From Rhodothermales bacterium (GTDB lineage: Bacteria; Bacteroidota; Rhodothermia; Rhodothermales; VXPQ01), in the NCBI GenBank assembly GCA_951812345.1, contig OX638295.1, forward strand, positions 2,018,965 through 2,082,964: 64,000 nt of DNA, given 5' to 3'. Under the pieces are notes generated by a model. The model was not told where the DNA came from. It made no database searches and saw nothing but the letters and a program-made list of their open reading frames with translations. The translations under genes were made by a program, and so were the position numbers. How positions within the stretch are numbered: position 1 is the stretch's first letter; each line of letters opens with the position of its first letter. Shown piece by piece: positions 8,679 through 18,240 of the stretch.

Positions 8679-9842
8679 ATGGTAAGCTCAGCAGAAAATC
8701 ACTCGGGCGAGGGAAACAAACTCCTGTTCACACCGGGTCCGCTGACCACCAGCCGGGCCATCAAAGAAGCCATGCTGCGCGATTTCGGTTCGCGCGACAC
8801 GGCCTTTATCGAAACCGTGCGTCGCATCCGGCGCCAACTACTCAAGATCGCCGGCGTTTCGCAAGAGGACGGCTACGAAGCAATCCTGATGCAGGGAAGC
8901 GGGACATTTGGTCTCGAGTCTGTCGTGTCTTCGACCGTGCCCGGAGCAGGACGAATTCTTGTCGTCGTTAATGGGGCCTACGGCGAGCGCATTGTCAAGA
9001 TGACGCGCATCCTCAATATCGATGCCCGGGTGCTGCGTTACGAAGAAAATATGCCCGCGGACATCGAGGAGATTCGGCGGGTGCTTGCCGAGGATGCAGC
9101 GGTCACCAACGTCTGCGTCGTACACTGTGAGACAACCACCGGGCTTTTGAATCCTGTTGAAGAGATTGGAGCCGCTGTACGCGAGAGGGGTTGTTTCTAC
9201 ATCGTGGACGCCATGAGTAGTCTGGGGGCGATCCCGCTTAATCTCGAAACCGCCTGCATTGACTTTCTGGTCACCTCATCCAATAAGTGCCTTGAAGGGG
9301 TACCCGGTTTCTCCATCGTGCTGGCCCGGCGCGATGCGCTGCTCGCCACGGAGGGAGCCGCCCGCACGTTAAGTCTCGACTTGCAGGCGCAGTGGCGCGG
9401 CCTTGAAGCCAACGGCCAGTTTCGCTTTACTCCTCCCACACACACGATCCTGGCCCTGGAGCAGGCTCTGCAGGAATTGGAAGCGGAGGGGGGCATCGCG
9501 GCTCGTGCGGCGCGCTACCAAACCAACCACGCCATACTAATGGAGGGTATGCAACGGTTGGGATTCCACACGTATCTCTCCCCCGATCGCCAGAGTTATA
9601 TCATTACCTCTTTCTATTATCCTGACGATCCGAACTTCTCATTCGAAACGTTTTACGATCGCTTAAACAGGAAGGGCTTTGTCATCTATCCCGGCAAACT
9701 CACCCGGGCCGACTGCTTCCGTATCGGTAACATCGGCCAGATATTCCCTGAAGATGTAACCCGTTTGCTTGCCGCCATTGAGTATACGCTTAAGGAAATG
9801 GGAGTACAGCTGAAAGCAACGGTGACAGAATCTGCGGCCTGA
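8679..9842 (+). CDS. phnW: 2-aminoethylphosphonate:pyruvate transaminase
   Basis: 387 residues, typical for PhnW. It transfers the amino group of 2-aminoethylphosphonate to pyruvate, giving phosphonoacetaldehyde and alanine in the cytosol with PLP. The N-terminus shows the family signature LLFTPGPLTTSRAIKEAML (residues 15-33). HCETTTGLLNP (149-159) and VDAMSSLGA (176-184) surround the cofactor pocket, and the PLP lysine is K203 in SSNKCLEGVPG. It is the first gene of the plus-strand phosphonate locus. Its product is the substrate of PhnY further downstream, which completes the PhnW-PhnY-PhnA route. No PhnX (phosphonatase) is present. The ATG at 8679 lacks a strong Shine-Dalgarno sequence, but the conserved N-terminus starts soon after it. 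Assignment is firm. Confidence 0.93.
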   Translation: MVSSAENHSGEGNKLLFTPGPLTTSRAIKEAMLRDFGSRDTAFIETVRRIRRQLLKIAGVSQEDGYEAILMQGSGTFGLESVVSSTVPGAGRILVVVNGAYGERIVKMTRILNIDARVLRYEENMPADIEEIRRVLAEDAAVTNVCVVHCETTTGLLNPVEEIGAAVRERGCFYIVDAMSSLGAIPLNLETACIDFLVTSSNKCLEGVPGFSIVLARRDALLATEGAARTLSLDLQAQWRGLEANGQFRFTPPTHTILALEQALQELEAEGGIAARAARYQTNHAILMEGMQRLGFHTYLSPDRQSYIITSFYYPDDPNFSFETFYDRLNRKGFVIYPGKLTRADCFRIGNIGQIFPEDVTRLLAAIEYTLKEMGVQLKATVTESAA

Positions 9843-9912
9843 CGTCGGCAAAGCAACTGCCTGGCCTAAACGGAGGATGGCGCTGCGCATATTAACCTAA
9901 CCGCCTTGTACT

Positions 9913-11769
9913 ATGGTACTGCTTCGTAAGACGTATGCGCTCTATCTACTTACTGTGTGCGCCCTGGTCGCCCCGGTACACGCCCAGGAGGCCGGATTGG
10001 TTGGACACTGGATATTCGACAGCGAACACATGGACGGTCACGTCGTCCGGGATAACGCTGGAGCACACGACATCGCGCTTGAAGGGCCCGTACGGCTCGT
10101 CGAGAACGAGGTAACGGAAGTACTCGAACTCGACGGGATCAGTAATGCGCTTCTGATTACAGACGACATCTCGACAGCCGGACTACCGTCAAAGGAAATT
10201 ACGGTGGAGGCCTGGGTGCGTTACGTCAATCCATTCAGTTGGGGAGGTTTCATCGGGGCCTTCCAGGACAGCGGGTCGTACGAGATGGGTTGGGTGCTCG
10301 GTTACCGGGGCAGCCGCGTCACTTTTGCGCTGGCCAGCACAGGTGCTGATCAAGACGGCGATGGCGTTATGACCTATATGGACGCTCCCACACCTGTCGA
10401 ACTAGGTGGCTGGTACCATGTGGCGGGTACGTACGATGGCTCCGTAATGCAGATCTATGTGAACGGCCAACTGGAAAATACGACGACGGAGCAGTCAGGA
10501 GACATCCTCTATCCACCGAACGCCTTTTATGAAATCGGGGCCTACCGCGACGACGACGAATACTACCGCCTGAAGGGAAGCCTCAAGGAGGTGCGGCTCT
10601 ACGATCGCGTCTTGTCAGCCGACGAGATCGCCAATCGCTTCAAAGCATACCAGCCCCTTGCCGCCCTGGAGGTTCGCAAGGAAAAGCCCCAAATCGCAGT
10701 CGGTCCCTATCTGCAATATGCCACGCAGCATAGCATCACCGTGCTCTGGGAAACAAACCGGGAGGCCACCACGCGAATCGAATATGGCCTGGAAGTTCCG
10801 TTGACTGAACAGTTCGCGATCGACGGGCAACGGCGCCTGCATGAGGTAGTGCTCAACGAGCTAACACCGCAAACAAACTATTTCTATCGGGTGGTCTCAG
10901 TCACGGAGGACGGGGTCGAACTGGCCAGCGATATTTCTACCTTCCAGACAGCCGTGGAAGACGAGACGGCCTTCGCTTTTGCCGTCATTGGCGACACGCA
11001 GAACAACCCGCCGGTGTGGAAGCGGATTGCGGAAGGCATCTGGCGGGAACGGCCCAACTTCGTCGTACTTTGCGGCGACATCGTGGGAACGGGCAGCAAC
11101 ACCTACGAATGGGTTCACGAGTTCTTTGCCCCTGCAGCGCCTTTGATGAAGCGCATGCCAATCTACACGGTGCTGGGCAATCACGAGGGCGACGCCGATA
11201 ACTACTACAAATACATGGCGAATCCGGAGCCGGAGTATTTTTACACCTTCACATACGGCAACGCGCAGTTCTTCATGATCGACAGCAACCGGGACCTCAC
11301 GCCCGGAAGTCCGCAATTCACCTGGCTCGAGAACGCACTGGCCCAATCCACGGCGACATGGAAGTTCGCCGTACACCATCACCCGCCGTACACCTCCGAC
11401 GAGAACGATTATGGCGACACCTACCAGGGACCGGCGCTTGAAGGCGATCCCAGGGTGCAGCCGGCAATTTCGCTATACGAGCAATATGGGGTGGATATCG
11501 TTTTTTTCGGGCACATCCATGATTACGAGCGCACCTGGCCGATCAAAGAAGGTAAAGTCAACCAGGAAGAAGGCGTTCGATACATCCAGACCGGCGGCGC
11601 GGGAGGCTCGCTCGAAAACTTTGCTCCTACCCGCTCCTGGTTCACGGCCAGGGTACGCCGCGATCACCACTTTGGGCTGGTGCTTGTTCACGAGGGCATA
11701 TTGCAATTCAACGCTATCGACCTGGACGGGCGCCTCTTCGATCAGTTCGATATCCGTAAAACAGAATGA
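9913..11769 (+). CDS. Exported LamG/purple-acid-phosphatase-type metallophosphoesterase
   Basis: 618 residues: signal peptide (1-24, VHA before QE), a LamG/concanavalin-like domain (about 28-245), a fibronectin-like purple acid phosphatase N-domain (about 266-355), and a calcineurin-like metallophosphoesterase domain (about 362-610). Metal-binding motifs are intact: GDTQ with D371, GDIV with D399, GNHE with N433/H434, HHHPP at 498-502, and GHIHDYE with H544/H546. The family hydrolyses phosphate mono- or diesters with a bimetal centre. The LamG domain suggests binding to a glycan or surface. It is 70 bp after phnW, and its stop overlaps the next start by 4 bp (ATGA). The context suggests release of phosphate or phosphonate head groups outside the cytosol; the substrate is inferred, not shown. 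Confidence 0.85.
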   Translation: MVLLRKTYALYLLTVCALVAPVHAQEAGLVGHWIFDSEHMDGHVVRDNAGAHDIALEGPVRLVENEVTEVLELDGISNALLITDDISTAGLPSKEITVEAWVRYVNPFSWGGFIGAFQDSGSYEMGWVLGYRGSRVTFALASTGADQDGDGVMTYMDAPTPVELGGWYHVAGTYDGSVMQIYVNGQLENTTTEQSGDILYPPNAFYEIGAYRDDDEYYRLKGSLKEVRLYDRVLSADEIANRFKAYQPLAALEVRKEKPQIAVGPYLQYATQHSITVLWETNREATTRIEYGLEVPLTEQFAIDGQRRLHEVVLNELTPQTNYFYRVVSVTEDGVELASDISTFQTAVEDETAFAFAVIGDTQNNPPVWKRIAEGIWRERPNFVVLCGDIVGTGSNTYEWVHEFFAPAAPLMKRMPIYTVLGNHEGDADNYYKYMANPEPEYFYTFTYGNAQFFMIDSNRDLTPGSPQFTWLENALAQSTATWKFAVHHHPPYTSDENDYGDTYQGPALEGDPRVQPAISLYEQYGVDIVFFGHIHDYERTWPIKEGKVNQEEGVRYIQTGGAGGSLENFAPTRSWFTARVRRDHHFGLVLVHEGILQFNAIDLDGRLFDQFDIRKTE

Positions 11770-12776
11770 AAACGCCTCAAGCCACGAACATGTCGGGCGC
11801 CTGCAATCGAAGGCGGTTTTTACAGGTGGTGGGCAGCGGCCTTATAACGGGCCTGGCCGGCCACGCGACAGGAGCGCCTTTTTACGATTTCTGGCGTGAC
11901 GGAGCCAACCCGCCGCTGCGGTTTGGTATGATTGCCGACGTGCATCATGGACTCATGCCGAAGGCCGAAGAGCGGCTGGAAGCTTTTTTGGAAGAGGCGA
12001 ACCGGCGCGACCTGGACTTTCTCATTCAACTGGGCGATTTCTGCCACCCGCATCCCGACGCTCATGCCTTCGTCAAGCTCTGGGAGCAAGCGGATGCGCC
12101 GCGCTACCATGTGCTTGGCAACCACGACATGGACCTGGGCGCCAAACGGGAGATCATGGACCTCTGGCAGATGGAGCACAACGTTTACTCCTTTGATGCA
12201 GGCGCCTACCATTTCGTAGTGCTCGACTGCAATTTTTTGCACGTCGACGGTGCGTATGTGGACTACGAGCACGGCAATTTCTACGTGGACGATACACTCC
12301 GCACCTTCATTCACCCCGAGCAACTTGAGTGGCTCGAAGACGAACTGGCTTCAACCGATCGGCAGACTATCGTATTTACGCACCAGGCATTGGATGAGAT
12401 CTGGAATGGAGGACTGGCCAAGAATCGCGAGGCGGTCCGCCGGATCTTCGCCGAAGCGAACAAACAGGCCGGTTTCCAAAAGGTAATTGCGTGTTTCTCC
12501 GGTCATCATCATCTGGACGAGCACAGCACGATCGACGGCACCCATTATGTGCAGGTTAATAGTGCCTCGTACTACTGGGTCGGCGAAGGGTATGGTCGGA
12601 TGGCTGCATACCGGGACCCGTTGTTCGCCTTTGTCACGGTGGGCGCAGAAGGCATCGTCATTGAAGGGCGGCGCAGCGTTTTTGTAGTTCCAACCCCGGC
12701 CGACCTCGAGTTTCCCGAGGCGCACCGGCTTTCCGCCAGCCTCTCCGACCGGATGCTGGTCTTTGCGCAGCCGTGA
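11766..12776 (+). CDS. Tat-exported calcineurin-like metallophosphoesterase
   Basis: 336 residues. The N-terminus holds a twin-arginine signal (NRRRFLQVVGSG, residues 14-25), so the folded, metal-loaded enzyme is probably exported by Tat. The metallophosphoesterase motifs are all present: DVHHG (D58/H60), GDFCH (D91), GNHD (N119/H120), THQ (H206) and SGHHH (H247/H249). The domain resembles Icc/CpdA-type and phosphatidate-like phosphodiesterases of the same fold. It overlaps the preceding phosphatase gene by 4 bp, implying translational coupling, and lies in the phosphonate locus. The substrate is unknown; a phosphodiester or phosphonoester that the neighbouring enzymes also act upon is a reasonable guess. 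Confidence 0.85.
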   Translation: MKTPQATNMSGACNRRRFLQVVGSGLITGLAGHATGAPFYDFWRDGANPPLRFGMIADVHHGLMPKAEERLEAFLEEANRRDLDFLIQLGDFCHPHPDAHAFVKLWEQADAPRYHVLGNHDMDLGAKREIMDLWQMEHNVYSFDAGAYHFVVLDCNFLHVDGAYVDYEHGNFYVDDTLRTFIHPEQLEWLEDELASTDRQTIVFTHQALDEIWNGGLAKNREAVRRIFAEANKQAGFQKVIACFSGHHHLDEHSTIDGTHYVQVNSASYYWVGEGYGRMAAYRDPLFAFVTVGAEGIVIEGRRSVFVVPTPADLEFPEAHRLSASLSDRMLVFAQP

Positions 12777-12815
12777 ACGATATCAGGCCGCGTTCTCTAA
12801 AACTCATAACACAGC

Positions 12816-15326
12816 ATGAACATGAAACGCATCATCCCTCTCAGGAAGCATGGATGTCTTTATGGCCTCAGCGCCATTCTCGTACTCTTCATGGCATCGT
12901 GCAGCGATGCGCCACAGCAAATGGGCAAGGATGCTCCGCGAGTCGTAGTGATCGGGGTGGACGGGATGAGCCCTGACGGTATCCGCAATGCCGATACCCC
13001 GCATCTGGACACCTTAATGGCAGGCGGCGCATACAGCTTCAAGGCCCGCGCCGTGCTGACCACATCCAGCAGCCAGAACTGGTCATCCATGATTATGGGC
13101 GCAGGACCGGTACAGCACGGTATCACGTCCAATGCCTGGCAACCCGACCACTTCAGTATAGAACCCACGGCGGCCGGCTCGGGGCCCATCTTCCCTGCGG
13201 TGTTTGACCTGATGCACCAGCAAAGACCCTCGGCAGTGAGTGCTTCGATTTATGACTGGAGCGGCTTCGGACGCCTGTATAACCAGGGCGCCGTCACAAT
13301 TGACATAGACGCGGACGGCCCCCAGGCAACCACCGATGCAGCGGTACGCGTCTTCCGTAATGAGAACCCTGTTTTCACGTTTATTCACCTCGACCATGTG
13401 GATGGCGCCGGTCATACGTACGGGCATGGCACCGACCAGTACTATGCCTCGGTAGAAGAAGCCGATCGGTATATCGGCGAAATCGTTGCGGGGCTGGAAG
13501 CAGCGGAAGTGCGCGAAAACACGACCATCATAATCACAGCCGACCACGGCGGCAAAGACAAAGGCCATGGTGGGGAATCCATGGGCGAAGTGGAGATCCC
13601 CTGGATCATCAACGGCCCGGGCGTTGCGGCCGGCAAAGAAATCAGTGAACCCATCAATACCTACGATACGGCTGCGACGGCAGCGTATGTCCTGGGCCTG
13701 GTTCCGCCTTATGCCTGGATAGCCCGTCCCGTCTATGATGCTTTCGAAGAGCCGGAGCGGCCGGAGCCGATCGAACCTGGCCTGGAAGGCGTCAAGCATG
13801 TCGTGGTAATCGGAGTCGATGCGCTGAGCCCGGACGGTATCCAGAAAGCCCACACCCCGGCCCTCAACCACATAATTCAAAACGGTGCGTACAGCTTGGC
13901 TGCCCGCGCCGTCCTGACTACATCCAGCAGCCAGAACTGGGCGTCGATGATCATGGGAGCCGGGCCGGAACAACACGGAATCACTTCCAACGATTGGGAG
14001 CGGAATAACTTCTCCATCGAGCCCACGGCGAAGGGTCCGGAAGACCTCTTTCCGAGTATTTTTTCCGAACTCCGGGCTGCCGAGCCAGACGCCTATATCG
14101 CTTCCATCTACGATTGGGGCGGCTTCGGGAGGCTGTTTCCCCAAAGCGTGGTCGATGTAAGCATCGACGCCGAGAGTCCGCAGGATGCTGTGGACAAGGC
14201 CCGCGAACAATTTATGGCGCACCAGCCCCGGCTCACATTTATTCATCTCGACCACGTAGATCATGCCGGCCATACGTACGGGCATGGATCGGATGAATTC
14301 TATGCCTCGGTCGAAGAAGCGGACCGGCTTATCGGCGAGGTCTTGGCCGGTCTGGAAGAAACTGGCATGGCAACGCAGACACTGGTGATCATCTCATCCG
14401 ATCATGGAGGAAAGGGTAAGGGCCACGGAGGCGAATCGATGGCCGAGCTTGAAATTCCATGGCTTGCATATGGCCCCGGCGTCGTGGCAGGCAAGCACCT
14501 CACGATTCCGATCAACACGTACGATACCGCTGCGACAGTATTGTTAGCCCTGGGTGTGTCACAGCCGTATGCTTGGATTGCACGTCCTGTGGCCTCTGCT
14601 TTCGAACGCTATCACGACGCTTCCGAGCCTCTGGGAATGTATATTCCGGCTCCTCGAATTGTCCCACTGGGTGGTCTTGCGCTTCTTAATGAGTCCCCTG
14701 TAATTACGATGACAGTAGTGGATGATCCCGAGGCCGAAATACGATACACACTCGACGGCAGCGATCCGGATGAGACTTCTCCATTGTATGAGGGAGCCTT
14801 CCGGATCACCGGTAATGTCCAGGTAAACGCCAGAACCTTTAAGGGAACGGCGACAAGCAGCATCTCGCAAACGAGTTATCGGATACTGCCTCCCGGACAG
14901 GAAAAAAGGGTGTCGTACGCCTACTACGAAGGACAATGGGAGCTCCTCCCCGACTTTGACCAGCTCCAGCCCGTACATACGGGCAAGGTCTATGAGTTTC
15001 ACCTGGACGGCGTCGAGAATCGGCGGGAGGATTACTATGCCGTGAAGTTTGAGGGCGTCATCCGGATTGAACAAGCAGGGACCTATACGTTCTATACCCG
15101 ATCCGATGACGGAACCAAACTCTATGTGGATGGAATCGAGGTGGTGAACAATGATGGTTCCCATGGGGCGTTGGAGGAAAGCGGCGACATTGTCCTTGAG
15201 CCTGGAAGACACATGATCGAGGTAGAGTATTTCGAGCATTACGGGGGAGAACACCTCGAGGTGATGTACCATGGGCCGGGGGTTGAAAGAACCCTGCTCT
15301 CCTACATGGTATTTCAATCGGAGTGA
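12816..15326 (+). CDS. Lipoprotein with two tandem alkaline-phosphatase-superfamily phosphodiesterase domains plus PA14
   Basis: 836 residues. A lipoprotein signal (LFMASC, Cys29) is followed by two clearly duplicated type I phosphodiesterase/nucleotide pyrophosphatase domains (about 41-310 and 326-598). Each has a metal Asp (D49, D335), a TTSSSQNW nucleophile segment (82-89, 368-375), an FIHLDHVDxAGHTYGHG segment, and DHGGKxKGHGGES (243-255, 529-541), so both look active. A chitobiase-C-like segment (about 635-690, YTLDGSDP) and a PA14-type domain (about 697-835, TRSDDGTKLYVDG) follow, suggesting carbohydrate binding. PhnA belongs to the same superfamily, so ancestral relatedness within the locus is possible. 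The stop overlaps an upstream in-frame GTG of the next gene. Probable role: an outer-surface phosphodiester or phosphonoester hydrolase. The double-domain architecture is unusual. Confidence 0.87.
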   Translation: MNMKRIIPLRKHGCLYGLSAILVLFMASCSDAPQQMGKDAPRVVVIGVDGMSPDGIRNADTPHLDTLMAGGAYSFKARAVLTTSSSQNWSSMIMGAGPVQHGITSNAWQPDHFSIEPTAAGSGPIFPAVFDLMHQQRPSAVSASIYDWSGFGRLYNQGAVTIDIDADGPQATTDAAVRVFRNENPVFTFIHLDHVDGAGHTYGHGTDQYYASVEEADRYIGEIVAGLEAAEVRENTTIIITADHGGKDKGHGGESMGEVEIPWIINGPGVAAGKEISEPINTYDTAATAAYVLGLVPPYAWIARPVYDAFEEPERPEPIEPGLEGVKHVVVIGVDALSPDGIQKAHTPALNHIIQNGAYSLAARAVLTTSSSQNWASMIMGAGPEQHGITSNDWERNNFSIEPTAKGPEDLFPSIFSELRAAEPDAYIASIYDWGGFGRLFPQSVVDVSIDAESPQDAVDKAREQFMAHQPRLTFIHLDHVDHAGHTYGHGSDEFYASVEEADRLIGEVLAGLEETGMATQTLVIISSDHGGKGKGHGGESMAELEIPWLAYGPGVVAGKHLTIPINTYDTAATVLLALGVSQPYAWIARPVASAFERYHDASEPLGMYIPAPRIVPLGGLALLNESPVITMTVVDDPEAEIRYTLDGSDPDETSPLYEGAFRITGNVQVNARTFKGTATSSISQTSYRILPPGQEKRVSYAYYEGQWELLPDFDQLQPVHTGKVYEFHLDGVENRREDYYAVKFEGVIRIEQAGTYTFYTRSDDGTKLYVDGIEVVNNDGSHGALEESGDIVLEPGRHMIEVEYFEHYGGEHLEVMYHGPGVERTLLSYMVFQSE

Positions 15327-15355
15327 GGATTTCCGCAAGCCAGCCTCAGAGGATA

Positions 15356-16741
15356 ATGAAGCAGCATCGCGCCAACCAGGATCCGGACCACCTTGACTCT
15401 GAGGGCGATCTGAACATCTCGCCGCGCCGGGCTGCCTGGGTCGCTGACCACATTGACGAGGAGACGAAAGCTCTACTGGACGAAGACGCCTGGTACTTTC
15501 TGCACCAGTCGCTCTCTACACCCTGCCTCAATGTGCTGCGCGCGTGTGACGGGGTCTACATTGAAGACTATCAGGGCCGGCGTATCATGGATTTCCACGG
15601 CAACTGGGTGCATCAGGTCGGCTTCCGGAATCCACGTGTAATTGCAGCCATTACAGAACAACTACACACCCTTCCGTTCTGCACACGGCGGTATACGAAC
15701 GTACCCGCTATTAAACTCGCCAAAAAGCTGGCCGAACTGGCGCCCGGCATGCTAAACAAGGTGCTCTTTGCCCCCGGCGGAGCGCTTGCGATGGGCATGG
15801 CCCTGAAGTTGGCCCGCGTCGCGACAGGGCGCTTCAAAACCATCTCCATGTGGGATGCTTTTCATGGCGCGTCGCTCGACACAATCTCCATTGGCGGAGA
15901 AGCCGTTTTTCGTCGCGGCATTGGCCCGCTATTGCCAGGAACCGAACATGTGCCGCCACCCAATCCAAGTGCTTGCCCCTTTGGCTGCGAACGTAGGTGC
16001 AGCCTGAAATGCGCCGAATATATCGACTACGTCCTTGAGAAAGAAGGCGATGTCGCGGCGGTGGTCGCCGAAACAGTGCGCAGCACTCCCTATATCCCTC
16101 CTGTCGAATACTGGCAGATCGTGCGAAAAGCCTGCGATCGTCACGGCGCCCTGCTGATCCTGGATGAGATTCCGCACGCCCTCGGTCGCACCGGGACCAT
16201 GTTCACCTGCGAGCACTACGGCATCGAGCCGGATATCCTTGTCCTCGGCAAGGGGCTCGGCGGCGGCATCTTCCCACTTGCCGCCATGCTTGCCCGCGAA
16301 AATCTCGACGTGGCGAAAGATGGCGCGCTCGGACACTACACGCACGAGAAAAACCCTGTAGCCTGCGCCGCTGCGCTGGCCGCCATTCATTTCCTCGAAG
16401 AAGAAAATATCCTCGCCCGCACACGCACCCTCGGTGCATGGGCGCTTGATCGGATGCGCATGATGATGGAACGCCACCGCCTTATCGGAGATGTGCGAGG
16501 TCTGGGGCTAATGCTCGGCATGGAACTCGTGAAGGATCGGGCTACGATGGAACGCGCATCCCAGGCCGCCGAGGAAGTCATGTACCGGGCGTTATCTCGC
16601 GGGCTCAGTTTCAAGCTGACCATGGGCAATATCATTGTGCTGGCGCCGGCGCTCACCATTACCCAAGAGGAAATGGCCAAGGCGTTGGACATTCTGGACA
16701 TCTGCATTACAGAGGTGGAAGCCGGGGGAACTGCCGATTAA
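15356..16741 (+). CDS. pbfA: (R)-1-hydroxy-2-aminoethylphosphonate ammonia-lyase (PbfA-like)
   Basis: 461 residues from the ATG at 15356, which has AGAGG just upstream; a GTG at 15323 overlaps the previous stop but is less attractive. The fold is class III aminotransferase: D270 in LDEIPHALGRTG and PLP lysine K299 in LGKGLGGG. Family-like features are HGNWVHQVGF, FCTRRYTN and a large insert with four evenly spaced cysteines (C207, C211, C215, C219). In phosphonate loci containing PhnW, PhnY and PhnA this family is known as PbfA, which converts (R)-1-hydroxy-AEP to phosphonoacetaldehyde and ammonia, feeding the same pathway. The assignment rests on sequence pattern and context. An AEP or other omega-aminotransferase remains possible. 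Confidence 0.82.
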   Translation: MKQHRANQDPDHLDSEGDLNISPRRAAWVADHIDEETKALLDEDAWYFLHQSLSTPCLNVLRACDGVYIEDYQGRRIMDFHGNWVHQVGFRNPRVIAAITEQLHTLPFCTRRYTNVPAIKLAKKLAELAPGMLNKVLFAPGGALAMGMALKLARVATGRFKTISMWDAFHGASLDTISIGGEAVFRRGIGPLLPGTEHVPPPNPSACPFGCERRCSLKCAEYIDYVLEKEGDVAAVVAETVRSTPYIPPVEYWQIVRKACDRHGALLILDEIPHALGRTGTMFTCEHYGIEPDILVLGKGLGGGIFPLAAMLARENLDVAKDGALGHYTHEKNPVACAAALAAIHFLEEENILARTRTLGAWALDRMRMMMERHRLIGDVRGLGLMLGMELVKDRATMERASQAAEEVMYRALSRGLSFKLTMGNIIVLAPALTITQEEMAKALDILDICITEVEAGGTAD

Positions 16742-16895
16742 CCATAGCCTGGCAAACAAATCAGAGGTTTCATTTAATTTCGAAATGGTGTATGATAGAT
16801 GTGTATTGTGCAACTTTATATTTCGATTTACGATCATTGCCCCTTGCTGTTGCCAACCGAGTAGTTAAGCGAGCGTAACCACTATAAAAACCGCG

Positions 16896-18188
16896 ATGCC
16901 CAGCAAGCATGCAAACGACCGTCCCATTTCCACCGTCCCTTTCACAGTCAACGGGCGGACCTACCGCCCCCCGGATCACCCTGTGGCGGTCATCTGTATC
17001 GACGGATGCGCCGATGAATATCTAAGCACCTCGCTGGCGCACGAGCGCATGGGCAACCTCCAGCGGATGCTGGCTTCCGGAGGATATCGCGGGCTGGTCC
17101 GGGGCGCTCTCCCCTCCTTTACCAACGTCAACAATGCGTCCATTGCAACGGGGCTTCCGCCATCGGTGCACGGAATAAGCGGGAATTTTTTTCTTGATCC
17201 GGAGACGGGCGAAGAAGTCATGATGAACTCGGCTACCTATCTTCGCGCCGAGACGATACTTGCTGCGGCAGCCCAGGCCGGCCGAAAGGTGGCCATGGTG
17301 ACCGCCAAGGAAAAACTCCGGGATATGCTCGCCCACAACCTCGACGGCATTGCCTTCTCCGCCGAGAAAGCGAACCAGGCCACAGAAGAAACACACGGCA
17401 TCTCGGATGTCGAAGAACTGGTAGGGGCGCCCACGCCGCAGATTTACAGCGCCGATGCAAGCTTGTTCGTACTCAAAGCCGGCGTGGCGCTCATGGAAAA
17501 CGGGCTTGCCGACTTCCTTTACCTGTCGTTGACCGACTATATGCAGCACAAGTATGCGCCAGACACACCAGAATCCCTGGATTTTCATGAAAACCTTGAT
17601 CGTGAACTGGGGCGTTTGCTTGCATGCGGCGCTGTCGTCGGAGCCACGGCGGATCACGGCATGAATGCGAAGCAGACGCTCGACGGCAAACCCAACGCAA
17701 TCTATATGGAGAGCCTGCTAACCAAAAAATTCGGGGGAAACATCCGTGTCATTCTGCCCATCACCGACCCATATGTATTACATCACGGGGCCCTTGGGGC
17801 CTTTGCAGTGGTCCATGTGCCCGACCCGATAATAATCGACGCTGTGCTTGGTTACGTGCGCGAGATCGACGGCATTACAGAAGTGTACGACCGGGTAACC
17901 GCCGCAAAAAAGCTTCAATTGCCGCAAGACCGTATCGGTGACCTTGTGGTGCTGTCCGGGCGTGATGTGGTGATCGGGCGCACGCCAGCGCATCACGATC
18001 TAAGTCTCGTTCAAGACGGGTTGCGCTCCCATGGAGGACGTTACGAGGAAATGGTGCCCCTGCTTCTCTCCGAGCCGCTCAATGAGCTCTATGCTCGTTA
18101 TGCAGCCGCCGATCCGCGTAATTTCGATGTCTTCGACTTCACGGTGAACGGGACCCTTGCGTCAACACACACTATCGAACCTGGATAA
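16896..18188 (+). CDS. phnA: Phosphonoacetate hydrolase
   Basis: 430 residues. This zinc enzyme of the alkaline phosphatase superfamily splits phosphonoacetate into acetate and phosphate in the cytosol, the C-P bond-breaking step of the locus. The expected residues are visible: D36 (CIDG), nucleophile T76 (PSFTNVNN), D214 and H218 (TDYMQHKYAP), D253/H254 (ADHGM) and H379 (RSHGG). No signal peptide. A 154-bp AT-rich gap precedes it (TTTCATTTAATTTCG, then TTTATATTTCG), the largest internal gap in the locus, so a second promoter may lie there, although I could not fix its hexamers. phnY follows after 52 bp. Assignment is firm. Confidence 0.94.
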   Translation: MPSKHANDRPISTVPFTVNGRTYRPPDHPVAVICIDGCADEYLSTSLAHERMGNLQRMLASGGYRGLVRGALPSFTNVNNASIATGLPPSVHGISGNFFLDPETGEEVMMNSATYLRAETILAAAAQAGRKVAMVTAKEKLRDMLAHNLDGIAFSAEKANQATEETHGISDVEELVGAPTPQIYSADASLFVLKAGVALMENGLADFLYLSLTDYMQHKYAPDTPESLDFHENLDRELGRLLACGAVVGATADHGMNAKQTLDGKPNAIYMESLLTKKFGGNIRVILPITDPYVLHHGALGAFAVVHVPDPIIIDAVLGYVREIDGITEVYDRVTAAKKLQLPQDRIGDLVVLSGRDVVIGRTPAHHDLSLVQDGLRSHGGRYEEMVPLLLSEPLNELYARYAAADPRNFDVFDFTVNGTLASTHTIEPG

Positions 18189-18240
18189 CAGGTAATCCAG
18201 CCCCCTAAGCGCCTTTCATCTATAATATGACCCCGAAATT

